A DNA stretch of 64,000 bases from Brevibacterium limosum (GCF_011617705.1 NZ_CP050154.1:3658001-3722000), one strand, 5' to 3'; positions 15,602 through 27,361 are shown, numbered from the stretch's first letter. The notes: generated from the letters alone by a model not told the origin. Program-made: numbers and translations.

Positions 15602-16030
15602 CGCCGACGCTCCTGGGCAGTTCCCTGCGCCCGCTCCCCCACGGGCCCCGGCGCCGCCGAGGCCACCGGGGCCCCCGAGGTCACCCAGGTCATCGGGGCC
15701 GCCGGGGCTACCGAACAGGCCGATTGCTCAACGACTGAGCGACCAGATCGAGCAGTGATCGTCACGAGTGAATGCATTCGCACAGCGTAACCCATCCACC
15801 TCGACACCGCACACAGCCCATTCATCTGCGAAATTTCGCCATTCTCCGTCATTTTTCGACACATCGCTACCGAGTTCGTAGGATTGCGCCCGGCTTTCCA
15901 TTCTGCTCAACAGTTTCGCTAGTGTGTGCTGTCAACGCGCTTCTGCGTTTCTCACACCGTCCGCACCGTCGACGTCGTTCACATCGTCTGCGCCTCCACA
16001 TCCTTCGCGTCATCCACGAAAGGCAAGCAC
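15602..16030. promoter_or_regulatory. Divergent promoter region between the cbiX-like gene and the exporter gene
   Basis: This 429-base gap serves two divergent genes. TTGCTCAACGACT at 15724-15736 is 123 bases from the cbiX-like start, and CTGCTCAACAGTT at 15903-15915 is 116 bases from the exporter start. The part from 15602 to 15720 is GC-rich and coding-like in one minus frame, but I see no family in it. Confidence 0.45.
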
Positions 16031-16951
16031 ATGCGTCAGCTCATCATCCTCGGAATAGTCGGCCTCGTCGCGCAGCTCATCGACGGCTCCCTGGGCATGG
16101 CCTATGGGGTCACCTCAACCACGCTGCTGCTCGCTGCGGGTACGGCACCGGCGGCTGCCTCGGCGGCGGTGCACTTCTCTGAGCTGGGCACGACTCTGGT
16201 CTCGGGGATCTCCCATCACCGGTTCGGCAATGTCGACTGGAGGACGGTCGGGGTCCTCGCCGGGCCCGGGTTCGTCGGGGCGATCGCCGGATCGACGTTC
16301 CTCGCCAGCCTCGACGGGGAGGCCGTGACGCCGTGGATCTCGGGAATCCTGCTCGCGCTCGGGGTCTATGTCATCTGGCGGTTCCTCGCTCTGGGCGGCA
16401 GGCGCCCGGAGTTCCGGTCACGGCCGAGCGCGGGGATGCTCGTGCCGGTCGGCTTCGTCGGCGGGGCCCTTGATGCCATCGGCGGTGGCGGCTGGGGTCC
16501 GGTCGGGACGACGACGCTGCTGTCATCGGGACGCCTGGAGCCGCGGAAGGTCATCGGGTCGATCGATACGAGCGAGTTCGTCGTCGCCGTCGGCGGTTCG
16601 CTCGGGTTCCTCATCGCGCTCGGCTCGCAGGGCATCGAATGGCAGATCGTGGCTGCGCTGCTCGTCGGCGGTGTCATCGCCGCACCCTTCGCCGCGTGGC
16701 TGGTGAAGTTGCTGCCGGCGAAGGTGCTGGCCGTCGCTGCGGGAGGCATCATCATCCTCACGAACGTCCGCACCATCCTTCTCACCTTCGGGCTCGAGAG
16801 CTCGTCGGTGTGGCTGGCACTCGGAGTCTTGGCTCTCGTGTGGTTCGCGCTGCTCGCTCACGTCGTGCGGGTCGAGCGGACTGCGGCGAAGGCACGGCGG
16901 GCGGAGGAGGACGCGGCGGAGGCCGGGTCGGAAGCACCCGTCGGCCGGTGA
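16031..16951 (+). CDS. Sulfite exporter TauE/SafE-family membrane protein
   Basis: A 306-residue membrane protein with about eight hydrophobic segments arranged as two repeats of the TauE/SafE domain. It opens IILGIVGLVAQLIDGSLGMA and its second half contains GFVGGALDAIGGGGWGPVGT, the family's paired glycine-rich motifs. These proteins move sulfite, sulfonates or other anions across the membrane. The ATG at 16031 follows GAAAGG; an in-frame extension to 15926 is rejected. Being divergent from the sulfate-reduction genes and sharing a promoter motif, it probably removes excess sulfite. The last ~25 residues are charged and cytoplasmic. Confidence 0.85.
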   Translation: MRQLIILGIVGLVAQLIDGSLGMAYGVTSTTLLLAAGTAPAAASAAVHFSELGTTLVSGISHHRFGNVDWRTVGVLAGPGFVGAIAGSTFLASLDGEAVTPWISGILLALGVYVIWRFLALGGRRPEFRSRPSAGMLVPVGFVGGALDAIGGGGWGPVGTTTLLSSGRLEPRKVIGSIDTSEFVVAVGGSLGFLIALGSQGIEWQIVAALLVGGVIAAPFAAWLVKLLPAKVLAVAAGGIIILTNVRTILLTFGLESSSVWLALGVLALVWFALLAHVVRVERTAAKARRAEEDAAEAGSEAPVGR

Positions 16952-17104
16952 GGCCTCCGGCGGTGCGGCTTTCTGCCGGTGAGGCCTTCGGCCGGTGAGC
17001 GGCCCTCACTCCGCTGCCGCGGCACCCAGTCGCCTCAGCCTCACCGCCGCCTCAGCGCCTCGGGTCAGTTTCGCCCGGATTCCCCGCCGCCAAGCCACCC
17101 AACC

Positions 17105-17176
17105 GCCTCGGGTAACGCGAATCTCGAAAATCACGCCACCAGCGACGCGAAAAACGAGTTTCGCGTTACCCGAGGC
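17105..17176. terminator. Long inverted repeat, terminator-like or mobile palindrome
   Basis: Two 22-base arms at 17105-17126 and 17155-17176 match at 21 positions around a 28-base spacer. The arms start GCCTCGGGTAACGCGAA. It lies 150 bases after the exporter stop. No U-tract follows, so it could be an actinobacterial terminator or a degenerate palindromic element. Confidence 0.6.
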
Positions 17177-17420
17177 CGCCGCGAGGCAACCTAGACCTCG
17201 ATGCCGTTCGCTACGCATCGACCAACGTTCCACTAGTACTTGTCGACTTCCACGCAGCGAAAGACCGACATACGCGCTGAACGACGCTGAACACGCTTCC
17301 CTGCAACAGGTGACAAGTCGGGGATTAGAAAGGGTTTGCGGATGAGGCGCTGTCACTTTCAAGCGCGACCGCCATCATTTCTAAAAGGGAATGTACCATT
17401 CGACACGAAGATCTACTTTT

Positions 17421-17449
17421 CATTTAAGACCCAGTGTAAAGTGAAAGTC
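17421..17449. promoter_or_regulatory. Promoter/operator of the second AlbA_2 gene
   Basis: CATTTAAGACCCA at 17421-17433 sits between an imperfect inverted pair (CTTTTCATTTA and TAAAGTGAAAG), directly before the ATG at 17450. The same 13-mer occurs beyond the gene at 19361, again inside an inverted pair. The location suggests an autoregulatory operator. Confidence 0.5.
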
Positions 17450-19291
17450 ATGAGCGGATCGCGAAATGAGTTTCCCTTTGAGCCTGGAACTGAGTTGATG
17501 GCAGACCGTGCACGTTCTCGCGAGGCAGTGGAAGCTTGCCTGCGCTCGCTGAGGGCAGGCGTGTTACCAGACAGCGCAGAACGCCAGCGAGTAGATTTCA
17601 AAGAGGAAGCTGGTCGCCGAGGAGTTGCCGGAAGCTTACTGCCTGGAGTTTCAGAGAATACGAAGGCCGCCGATCAGCTCGCAGATGAAGTTGCCGCAAT
17701 GGCCAATACGCCTGGAGGCGGGGCACTGATCATAGGCGTAGAAGATCGCTCAGGAGATCTTCTCGGCACAGATCTGGACATTGAGTGGCTTCGCCAGCAG
17801 ATTTACAGGCGAGTCGAAGTTGCGCCAGAGATTCAAGAGCACATCGAGCAGGGAATCCGACTGCTTGTGATCTACACAGCCGAAGCACGCGAACCCGTGG
17901 ACGATACAAGTGGACGTATTCGTTGGAGGGTAGGGGCTGCCTCAATGCCAGTTGACCGAGGCGAATGGTGGGCTCGGCGCCAAGACCGCAGCGGCTGGGA
18001 TCCTATGGCCAGGCTTACGTCTTTCACCATCGATGACATCAAGCCTGAAGCACTTGCAGTAGCCAGGGACTATTTGGCTAGACGAGACGCCTCGGACGAC
18101 GCTCAAGCTGACCTGGCGGCAGCCGCAACTGCAGATATGCTAAAACGTATCGGAGTGCTGAGCGTGGACGGCTACCTCACGGAAGCGGGAGCATTGCTGT
18201 TTTGCCCTGCGCCGCGCGCATGGCTGACTTGGACCAGACTGGATGTCGAAGGCGGCGACATTCTCGCATTTGACTCTGAGTACGAGGGGTTAAGCCTCCT
18301 GGAACAGATAGAGCGAGTCGAAGCACTGTTGGACGCGGCAAATGACAGGATCACACTTCCTGGCGAATTCTCGGAACGCGCGCTTCGGCAACTACCAACT
18401 CGTTCGGCTCGAGAGGCCGTGCTCAACGGAGTGGTACATCGGGATTGGAATTTGCAAGAGCCGACGACTGCGACATGGGTCGAAGCCGACGCATCACTGA
18501 CGGTTCTCTCCCCAGGTGGATTCGTCGGCGGGATTTCATCGGAAAATGTTCTTACCCAGCGCTATAGTCGATATCCCGCTCTGGCCGATGCTTCTCGAGC
18601 GCTCGGCCTAGTTGACAAGCAAGGCGTCGGAGTCGACAGAATGTATCGTGAAATGGTGAGCCTTGGACACCGCCCACCATTGCTCGTCGAAGAGCCAGGG
18701 CCCCGAGTGCGCGTGCGTCTCGCTGGCGGACAACCACTTCTGCCGATTATTCGACTGACTTCGAAGATCCAACCTGCTGCCCGGCAACGGGACGTCCAGA
18801 TTGCGCTCATAGTTCATACTCTTCTTCGGTATCCGTTCACCACAGTTCAACGAATGGCGAAAGTGCTACAACGAACTGTCGACGAGGCCAACGAGGCCCT
18901 CGAAATAGCGCACAGATGCGTAGTTGACGGGCACCCATTGATTACTCCGCTCAAGAATGTGTGGACGTTGTCGAAGGAAGCTCGACAAATCGTCGGAGGA
19001 CAAACCACCGATAGAAAAATGCTGCATCGCCAAAGGGTTCTGTGGTTTGTGGCACCCGGCGCCGAAGAGGCTTCAGAGATAGTCAGCCAGTGGTTCGAGG
19101 TGCAGGACAGAATCACTTCAGGCGACTATTCCAAGTTGACGAGTATGACCCCGGCAGGCGCGCGAGGTGCGCTAGATCGACTCGTCCAGGAAGAACTTCT
19201 GATCCGGGGAGAAGCAGCGGGACGAAACGCTCACTATCTTCCTCCTGTATTCGCCAATCGCGCGTCCGCGAGTTCCTCAGACAGCAGATGA
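17450..19291 (+). CDS. Second AlbA_2 (Schlafen-like) putative ATP-binding protein
   Basis: A 613-residue relative of the protein at 5223. The N-terminal AlbA_2 domain spans roughly residues 35-170, with RQRVDFKEEAG and EVAAMANTPGGGALIIGVED. A GHKL-like segment follows near 310-400 (LPTRSAREAVLNGVVHRDW, then LSPGGFVGG, then GVGVDRMYREM). The C-terminal third holds two winged-helix-like segments. The ATG at 17450 is preferred because the operator-like repeat ends just before it; an open frame reaches back to 17336. Lower GC and codon use unlike the neighbours suggest transfer. Regulator or defence protein; the target is unknown. Confidence 0.75.
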   Translation: MSGSRNEFPFEPGTELMADRARSREAVEACLRSLRAGVLPDSAERQRVDFKEEAGRRGVAGSLLPGVSENTKAADQLADEVAAMANTPGGGALIIGVEDRSGDLLGTDLDIEWLRQQIYRRVEVAPEIQEHIEQGIRLLVIYTAEAREPVDDTSGRIRWRVGAASMPVDRGEWWARRQDRSGWDPMARLTSFTIDDIKPEALAVARDYLARRDASDDAQADLAAAATADMLKRIGVLSVDGYLTEAGALLFCPAPRAWLTWTRLDVEGGDILAFDSEYEGLSLLEQIERVEALLDAANDRITLPGEFSERALRQLPTRSAREAVLNGVVHRDWNLQEPTTATWVEADASLTVLSPGGFVGGISSENVLTQRYSRYPALADASRALGLVDKQGVGVDRMYREMVSLGHRPPLLVEEPGPRVRVRLAGGQPLLPIIRLTSKIQPAARQRDVQIALIVHTLLRYPFTTVQRMAKVLQRTVDEANEALEIAHRCVVDGHPLITPLKNVWTLSKEARQIVGGQTTDRKMLHRQRVLWFVAPGAEEASEIVSQWFEVQDRITSGDYSKLTSMTPAGARGALDRLVQEELLIRGEAAGRNAHYLPPVFANRASASSSDSR

Positions 19292-19352
19292 GCGGCTCCC
19301 CGACATCGATGGCCCGGCACCCCAAACCGACAGAAAGTTGACTGAAAGCGGA

Positions 19353-19446
19353 TTGCTTTGCATTTAAGACCCATCAGAAAAGCAAAGCAAAATGGACAGT
19401 TCGAGAGAGCTTTCCTTTTACAGTTGCCGGTCGCTCATTGGCTGAC
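19353..19446 (+). pseudogene. Duplicated operator with aborted start of a lost gene
   Basis: TTGCTTTG (19353-19360) and CAAAGCAA (19383-19390) form an inverted repeat around CATTTAAGACCCA, the same 13-mer found before the gene at 17450. An ATG directly follows at 19392 and opens a frame of only 17 codons (starting MDSSRELSFYS). The arrangement copies the upstream operator-plus-start layout, so it looks like what remains of a second, deleted gene. This is inference. Confidence 0.45.
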
Positions 19447-19492
19447 TGCAAAAGCATCGAAGAGCGCGACCGGCAAGTAGCCCGATGCGGAA

Positions 19493-19534
19493 CAACGGAC
19501 CCGACTCTGCGAGCGTGCAGGGTCGGGTCCGTTG
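19493..19534 (-). terminator. Hairpin terminator after the MHS transporter gene
   Basis: CAACGGACCCGAC at 19493-19505 pairs perfectly with 19522-19534 around a 16-base loop. It lies 58 bases beyond the stop of the minus-strand transporter gene. No U-tract. Confidence 0.6.
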
Positions 19535-19592
19535 CATGACGGGGCAGGTCCGCGAGGAGGATGGGCCGTCTCGGCGAGGGTGAGCCGAACGG

Positions 19593-20864
19593 TCAGCGCT
19601 GGCTGTAGAGCTTCCGAGCCATGATCACGCCGATGAGGGAGAGCAGGGACAGCGCGGCGTAGTAGAAGCCGGGGACGGTCAGCAGGCCCGTCGCGCCGAG
19701 CAACGCGGTGAGGATGAGCGGGGCGAAGCCGCCGAAGATCGCGACACCGAAGCTGTAGGCGATGGTCATACCGGAGCTGCGGACCTTGACGGGGAACAGT
19801 TCGGACAGCAGGGCTGGCATCGGGCCGAAGTAGAAGACCATGAACAGGCCGACGATCGCCTCGCACAGGGTGAGGACGCCGATCGAGGGGTTAGCTTCCA
19901 GGAGGATGAACATCGGCCACGCGACGATGATGCCCACGATCGTCGTCGGGATCATCACGGTCGTCGGGCCCACTCGGTCGGCGAGGCGGCCGGCGAACGG
20001 TGCGCCGATGAGGGTGATGAGGCCGGCGACGACGGCGCCGGGGAACGCCGCCCACGCGTCGAGGCCGAGGTTGGTGACGGCGAACTGCGGCAGGAATGTG
20101 ATGAGGTAGACCGAGATCGTGGCCATCGCGATGATGAGGAACGCTGAGAACAGGCGCCCGAAGTGCTCACCGAGGAGCACACGCAGCGGGTTGTCGGTCT
20201 TCTCGGCGGCCTTGAACTCGGGGGTGTCGTCCATCTTCGAGCGGATGTACCAGCCGACGGGGCCGATGAGCAGGCCGATGGCGAAGGCCACGCGCCAGCC
20301 CCAGGAGTGCAGGGCCTCTTCGCTGAGGGTCGAGCTGAGGATCCATGAGATTCCGGCGGCGAGGAACATCGAGATGCCCTGCGTCGCGGTCTGGAAGGAG
20401 GCGTAGTAGGCCTTGCCGCGCTTGGCGTTCTCGGTGAGGAAGGCGGTGGCCGATCCGAATTCTCCGCCGGCGGAGATTCCCTGGATGATGCGGGCGATGA
20501 TGAGGCCGATCGAGGCCCAGATGCCGATCGTCGCCTCGCCGGGCAGGACGACGATGATGAACACGCCGAGGGTCATCAGACCGATCGTCAGCGACAGGGC
20601 CGACTTGCGGCCGTGCTTGTCGGCGTAGCGGCCGATGAGGATGGCGCCCAGCGGTCGGACGACGAAGGTGATGGCGAAGGTCGCCCAGGTCATCAGCTGC
20701 GCGGACAGGCCCTCGCCCGGGTAGAAGACCGCGGTGATGGATGTGGCCATGAACCCGAAGAGGATGATGTCATACCATTCAAGGGCGTTGCCCAGTCCGG
20801 CCGCGAGTACGGCCTTGCGGGCGCGGGACTTCTCTTCGCGGGACTCGACGGGTGTCTCAGTCAT
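19593..20864 (-). CDS. MFS transporter, metabolite:H+ symporter (MHS) family
   Basis: A 423-residue, 12-helix proton symporter. GNALEWYDIILFGFMA in TM1 is the MHS hallmark, GRYADKHGRKSAL is the loop-2/3 motif, and IIQGISAGGEFGSATAFLTE lies in TM4-5. The family carries dicarboxylates, osmolytes or aromatic acids; the substrate cannot be assigned. AAAGG lies six bases before the ATG. It appears monocistronic, bounded by a hairpin downstream and by repeats upstream. Confidence 0.88.
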   Translation of the reverse strand: MTETPVESREEKSRARKAVLAAGLGNALEWYDIILFGFMATSITAVFYPGEGLSAQLMTWATFAITFVVRPLGAILIGRYADKHGRKSALSLTIGLMTLGVFIIVVLPGEATIGIWASIGLIIARIIQGISAGGEFGSATAFLTENAKRGKAYYASFQTATQGISMFLAAGISWILSSTLSEEALHSWGWRVAFAIGLLIGPVGWYIRSKMDDTPEFKAAEKTDNPLRVLLGEHFGRLFSAFLIIAMATISVYLITFLPQFAVTNLGLDAWAAFPGAVVAGLITLIGAPFAGRLADRVGPTTVMIPTTIVGIIVAWPMFILLEANPSIGVLTLCEAIVGLFMVFYFGPMPALLSELFPVKVRSSGMTIAYSFGVAIFGGFAPLILTALLGATGLLTVPGFYYAALSLLSLIGVIMARKLYSQR

Positions 20865-21100
20865 CGTGTGCCTTTGCAGTCGGGAATGTGTTCATTCTAT
20901 AGAGGATGGGCCTCGTCGCTCGGCTTCCGAGCTCCCGTTACCCGATTGGTCGCGGCTCGGCCCGAGGACGAGCGTAGTACACACGTATCGAACTTAACGT
21001 CGCCTCTGTAGGAGCAACCGTGTCCTTACGCCGACAGCGCAGTGATCGATAGACCATCTCTCTCCTCAGAAGTGCGCGAATACGCGGATGGATAGCCGAA

Positions 21101-21192
21101 CTGAACACTTTGCAGGGCTGAAACTGAACAGATTGCAGGAACTGGAATGAACACTTTGCAGGTTTTGAACTGAACAGATTGCAGGTGCTCCG
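21101..21192. repeat. Four tandem 23-bp repeats upstream of the UvrA-like gene
   Basis: Units begin at 21101, 21124, 21147 and 21170, exactly 23 bases apart, each carrying TGAACA(C/G)(T/A)TTGCAGG. CACTTTG and CAGATTG versions alternate. The regular phase suggests a regulator-binding array. Another possibility is the end of a lost insertion sequence, since IS21-family ends carry repeated sites of similar size; no transposase is present. Confidence 0.85.
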
Positions 21193-21287
21193 CTGCCTCG
21201 ACGCTTTCGGTGCGTAGGGAGATCCCGAAGACTCAGGGCGCTGACCGGGTCTGCACTCGTGTCACCCCCGCTTGTTACGATCACGAT

Positions 21288-23816
<2,529 letters not shown>

Positions 23817-23887
23817 GGTCTGCCTGCCGAATAGAGACAGAGCCGACCTATGCGCCCGAGCGCACGTCCCTGCTCACCTGAGCGGCT

Positions 23888-24232
23888 TCAGGCCCCGCTT
23901 GCGGCAGCGCCCACGCAGAGGACGAGTCCGATGAGCGAGGCAACGGCCATGCCGATCATTGCTCCAGCCATGACCCACAGACGGACTCGGCCCGGTCGAA
24001 AGGCGAAGCGGGCGATGAGCAGGATCAGGTAGAGCACGGCCGCTATGACGATCGTGGTGATCGCTGTGGGCACCGCCGTGCTGCCGGAGACGATGATCGC
24101 CGTGAGCACGCCCGCGATGACGACGAGGAAAATCCCGCCGGCCACGATCCAGATGGTGCCCGACGAGCTGCGCAGCGCAGGCTGATCACTGATGCGCCGC
24201 GACTCGATCGGTTCGTGTGAACTGTTGTCCAT
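23888..24232 (-). CDS. Small hypothetical membrane protein
   Basis: A 114-residue protein with a ~25-residue polar N-terminus and three hydrophobic segments (around residues 27-49, 55-75 and 85-110). No family recognised. It lies 50 bases after the polysaccharide ABC ATPase gene on the same strand and could be the last gene of that operon. Confidence 0.55.
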   Translation of the reverse strand: MDNSSHEPIESRRISDQPALRSSSGTIWIVAGGIFLVVIAGVLTAIIVSGSTAVPTAITTIVIAAVLYLILLIARFAFRPGRVRLWVMAGAMIGMAVASLIGLVLCVGAAASGA

Positions 24233-24282
24233 GCGGTCGAATGTACCGAGCGAACCGTGCCTCGGCTAGGGGGTGCGGTGCC

Positions 24283-25113
24283 TCAGCCCGGCTCCTGCTC
24301 CACTTCCTTCGCCTTCTCGGCCTTGGTGAAGGCCTGGTATTCGCGGATGACCTCGAGGGCGGGCCCGTCGGCGCGCAGCTCGCCCTTCTCGATCCACAGC
24401 GCGCGGTTGCATGTGTCCTTGATCGTGCGCATCGAATGCGAGACGAGGAAGACGGTACCGGCGTTCTCACGGATGGAGCGGATGCGGCCTTCTGAACGGT
24501 CACGGAACTTCTTGTCACCGACGTTGAGGGCCTCATCGACGATGAGGATCTCATGCTGCACCGAGGTCGCGATCGCGAACTTCAGCCGCTGGGACATACC
24601 CGAGGAATACGTGCGCATCGGCAGGTCGATGAAGTCCTCGAGCCCGGTGAACTCGACGATGTCATCGAACTTTGCGTCGATCTCGGCCTGGGTGAGCCCC
24701 AGCGCAAGAGAGCCGAGGATGATATTGCGGGCACCCGAGAGATCGGGGATCAGCGCGGCACCGACACCGAGGAGGTTCGGCCGCGACGTCGCATAGATCG
24801 CGCCCTCCGAGGTCGGGGTCAGACCGGTGATCGATCGCATGAGCGTCGACTTGCCGGACCCGTTGCTGCCGATGACACCGATGGATTCGTTCTTGTGGGC
24901 GACGAAGCTGACGCCTTTGAGGGCATGGACCTCTCTCAGCTCACGGCGCTTCGACATGACGTCTTTGCTGCCCAGCTTGAGCTTCTTGCCCGTGGCTAAG
25001 GTCTTATAGCGGACATGGACGTTGTCGCAGACGACGACGGGCGGATTGTTCCGCGTCACCTCGGGAAGGCTGCCGGTGTAGATCGGGGTCTCTTCAGATG
25101 TCTCGTCACTCAT
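24283..25113 (-). CDS. ABC exporter ATPase for wall polysaccharide or teichoic acid (TagH/Wzt-like)
   Basis: The ATP-binding subunit of a polymer exporter. Walker A is GSNGSGKST at 82-90. The signature YSSGMSQRLKFAIA and the Walker B EILIVDEALNVGD have the exact form of the TagH/Wzt/RfbB branch. About 60 polar residues precede the ABC domain, and the C-terminal extension is short (no Wzt carbohydrate-binding domain). The ATG at 25113 overlaps the permease gene; a GTG one codon upstream is possible. With the permease at 25106 it forms the two-part transporter that exports lipid-linked glycopolymers. Confidence 0.88.
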   Translation of the reverse strand: MSDETSEETPIYTGSLPEVTRNNPPVVVCDNVHVRYKTLATGKKLKLGSKDVMSKRRELREVHALKGVSFVAHKNESIGVIGSNGSGKSTLMRSITGLTPTSEGAIYATSRPNLLGVGAALIPDLSGARNIILGSLALGLTQAEIDAKFDDIVEFTGLEDFIDLPMRTYSSGMSQRLKFAIATSVQHEILIVDEALNVGDKKFRDRSEGRIRSIRENAGTVFLVSHSMRTIKDTCNRALWIEKGELRADGPALEVIREYQAFTKAEKAKEVEQEPG

Positions 25114-25963
25114 CACGACCGAACCTTTCCTCGGCCTGCCAGAAGAACACGAAGCCGATGATGAAGATGCCGAAGGCCCAGATGGCCAGGTGCCAGAAGT
25201 AGTCGTACGGAATCACACCGTCCTTCATGAGGATGCCGCGAGCGATCGCCAGGACGTTGTTCAATGGCTGCCAGTCGGCAAAGGGCTGCAGGGCCGGGTT
25301 GATCTTCTCCACCATCACCTTGAGGTCGAAGAAGACTCCGGAGGTGTAGAAGATCATCCGAGAGATGAACGGGGTGACCTGGGACAGGTCGCGGAAATGG
25401 ACGGTCGCGCGGGCGAAGATGAACGCCACTCCCTGGTTGAAGATCCAGAACAGTATGACCAAGGGGATGAAGAGGAACCATTCCCAGTTGGGGCGTGCCC
25501 CCCACAACATGACGAGCAGCGCCATGAAGATGAAGGTGGGGATGAAGTTGAGGAGGTTCTGGAACACCGTGGCGATCGGCAGCACGATGCGTGGGAACGG
25601 CAGCGATTGGACGAGAGACGCGTTGCCGATGATCGACTTCGCACCGCCGTTCATCGAGGTGTTGAAGAACTCGAGGACGAAGACGCCGATGATGACGAAG
25701 GGGGCGAAGTCCGGGGGTCGAGCCGTGGCACCCTGCATGATGAAGCCGAAGACCGTACCGTAGATGAGCGCTGAGAATGCTGGTCGCAGCAGCACCCAGA
25801 GCATACCGAGGCGGTTGCGTTCGTTCTCGGACTGCATCCGATACTTTGCGAGCGTGTACGTGAAGTCGCTGCGGCTGAGAAGCTGTTTGACGTATTGGGG
25901 CAAAGACGGCCGTCCACCCACTCTGTCGAGTCCGTGCTCGGCAGCAAGCCTGGCCATATCCAT
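25106..25963 (-). CDS. ABC exporter permease for wall polysaccharide (TagG/Wzm-like)
   Basis: A 285-residue ABC-2 membrane subunit with six hydrophobic segments. MLWVLLRPAFSALIYGTVFG leads into TM1. VQSLPFPRIVLPIATVFQNL is the conserved coupling-helix region, and FYTSGVFFDL with a following WQPLNNVLAIARG are characteristic of TagG/RfbD permeases. The C-terminus overlaps the start of the ATPase gene by eight bases, so the two are translationally coupled. An alternative ATG two codons later is possible. Confidence 0.88.
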   Translation of the reverse strand: MDMARLAAEHGLDRVGGRPSLPQYVKQLLSRSDFTYTLAKYRMQSENERNRLGMLWVLLRPAFSALIYGTVFGFIMQGATARPPDFAPFVIIGVFVLEFFNTSMNGGAKSIIGNASLVQSLPFPRIVLPIATVFQNLLNFIPTFIFMALLVMLWGARPNWEWFLFIPLVILFWIFNQGVAFIFARATVHFRDLSQVTPFISRMIFYTSGVFFDLKVMVEKINPALQPFADWQPLNNVLAIARGILMKDGVIPYDYFWHLAIWAFGIFIIGFVFFWQAEERFGRDE

Positions 25964-26034
25964 GAACAGAAAATTCTCTCGTCGGCGACTGGGGATAGAA
26001 CAGAAAGAGTCTACGGGATGAGACTAGCGCAGAC

Positions 26035-27361
26035 TCACAGTCGGCTGTGAGCCTTGAAGTCGAAGTCCGGGTCCTCGAGTTGGGCTCTCGTGGGGATGTG
26101 GTTACCTCCGAGTACCCGTCTGGCGGCGGCCTGCATCGGCGGCCAGTTGAACGTCTCGACGCCGACGAGTTTCGACTCCGGATCGGGCCCGTCGAAGTGG
26201 AATACCTGGAACTTCGCTCCGGTCGGGTCGTGTCTGATGATCATGTCGTCGGCGTCGGGGCTGGTCAGACCCGCCGTGAATACCTTCTCCGGGCCTTGGA
26301 AGCTCCAGTGCCAGGGCACGTCCGACCAGATTCTCGGACCGGCACCCGAGGCACTCCCTGCACCGTCCTGGCTGTCGGTGTGCGATTTCTCATCGACTTC
26401 CGCGACGTCTGTCGGAGTATCAGCGAGGAGTTCGGCGAGGAATCTTCCGTGGCTTTCGGCCACCGGTTCGCATGCCCAGGGGTGATCGATCGAGAGCATA
26501 GGGCCCGGCCGTGACAGTGGCGCAGTCGCCGGCGGCATAGACACCCGGATGTGATGTTGCCAAACTCTCATCCACGTCCCAGGCATAAGCAGGTCGGTGA
26601 CCGTCGATCGGGATCAGCCGAGGACGAGCTCCGACGCTGGTGATGAACAGGTCGTGAACATCGGCGCGGATATCGTCCGGGCTCGCCGTGTGGGTGACGA
26701 ATTCGACACCCGCGGTCGCGTGCTTTTCGACCAGGGCCCTCCGCACGGGAGCGGAGAGCTGTCTGCGCAGAGGTTCGTCCCCACGCAGGTAGACCGTGGC
26801 CTGATGTCCGGCAGCGACCGCCGAGGTGGCCACCTCCATTCCGAGATACCCGGAGCCCAGCACCCCGACGTTGAGCAGGTGTTCCGACTTCGCGACCTTA
26901 TCGAGGATCCATTCGGCATCGCCGAGGTCGTAGACCGGCAGCGCGTCCGGATAGTCCGGGATCTGCTCCCGATTGGCCTCCATCCCCGTGGCGAGGATGC
27001 AGTGGGTGAAGTCGATGGACTCCCCCGAGGCCAGGTGGATGGTCCCGGCGGTTGCGTGATGGTCCGACAGCGAGTGGGGGTGCCGCTGGGTCTCCGCGGT
27101 GTAGCGGGAGTCGGCGGCCGCCTCGGCGAGGGTGATCTCCTCTGCCCAATCGCGGACGAAGGTGATGTGCTCTGTCGATTCGAGGTGGTAGGGCAGGTGA
27201 TGGCGGGCGCCGTCGAAGAGGTGCTTCGACAGCGGCGGTCGCTCACAGGTCTCGCCGGCGCGCGGGTCGATGACGGTGACCGCCTGACCCCGGTCGCTCA
27301 GTTCACGAGCCGCCGTGGTCCCGGCCAGGCCCCCACCGATGATGACGATCCGCTTGCTCAT
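26035..27361 (-). pseudogene. FAD/NAD(P)-dependent ferredoxin-reductase-like oxidoreductase, +1 frameshift
   Basis: Two overlapping minus frames make up one ~441-residue flavoprotein. Frame one (from ATG 27361) has the FAD site GGGLAG, an NADH site at LGSGYLGMEVATSAV, and the second FAD contact VYAAGDCATVTAGP. It then loses sense. The other frame resumes with MLSIDHPWACEPVAESHGRF and continues into a proper reductase C-terminal domain ending at 26035. Skipping one C in the GGGCCC run at 26501-26506 joins them perfectly. It may be a sequencing error, a recent mutation, or a slippery site. Partner and substrate are unknown. Confidence 0.8.

Noticed and set aside
15598-15864. 88-codon minus frame in the cbiX-like upstream region
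   Set aside because: It spans the likely promoter and has no protein-like pattern in its second half.
21101-21192. 23-bp repeats as a CRISPR
   Set aside because: The period equals the repeat itself; there are no unique spacers of usual length and no cas genes.
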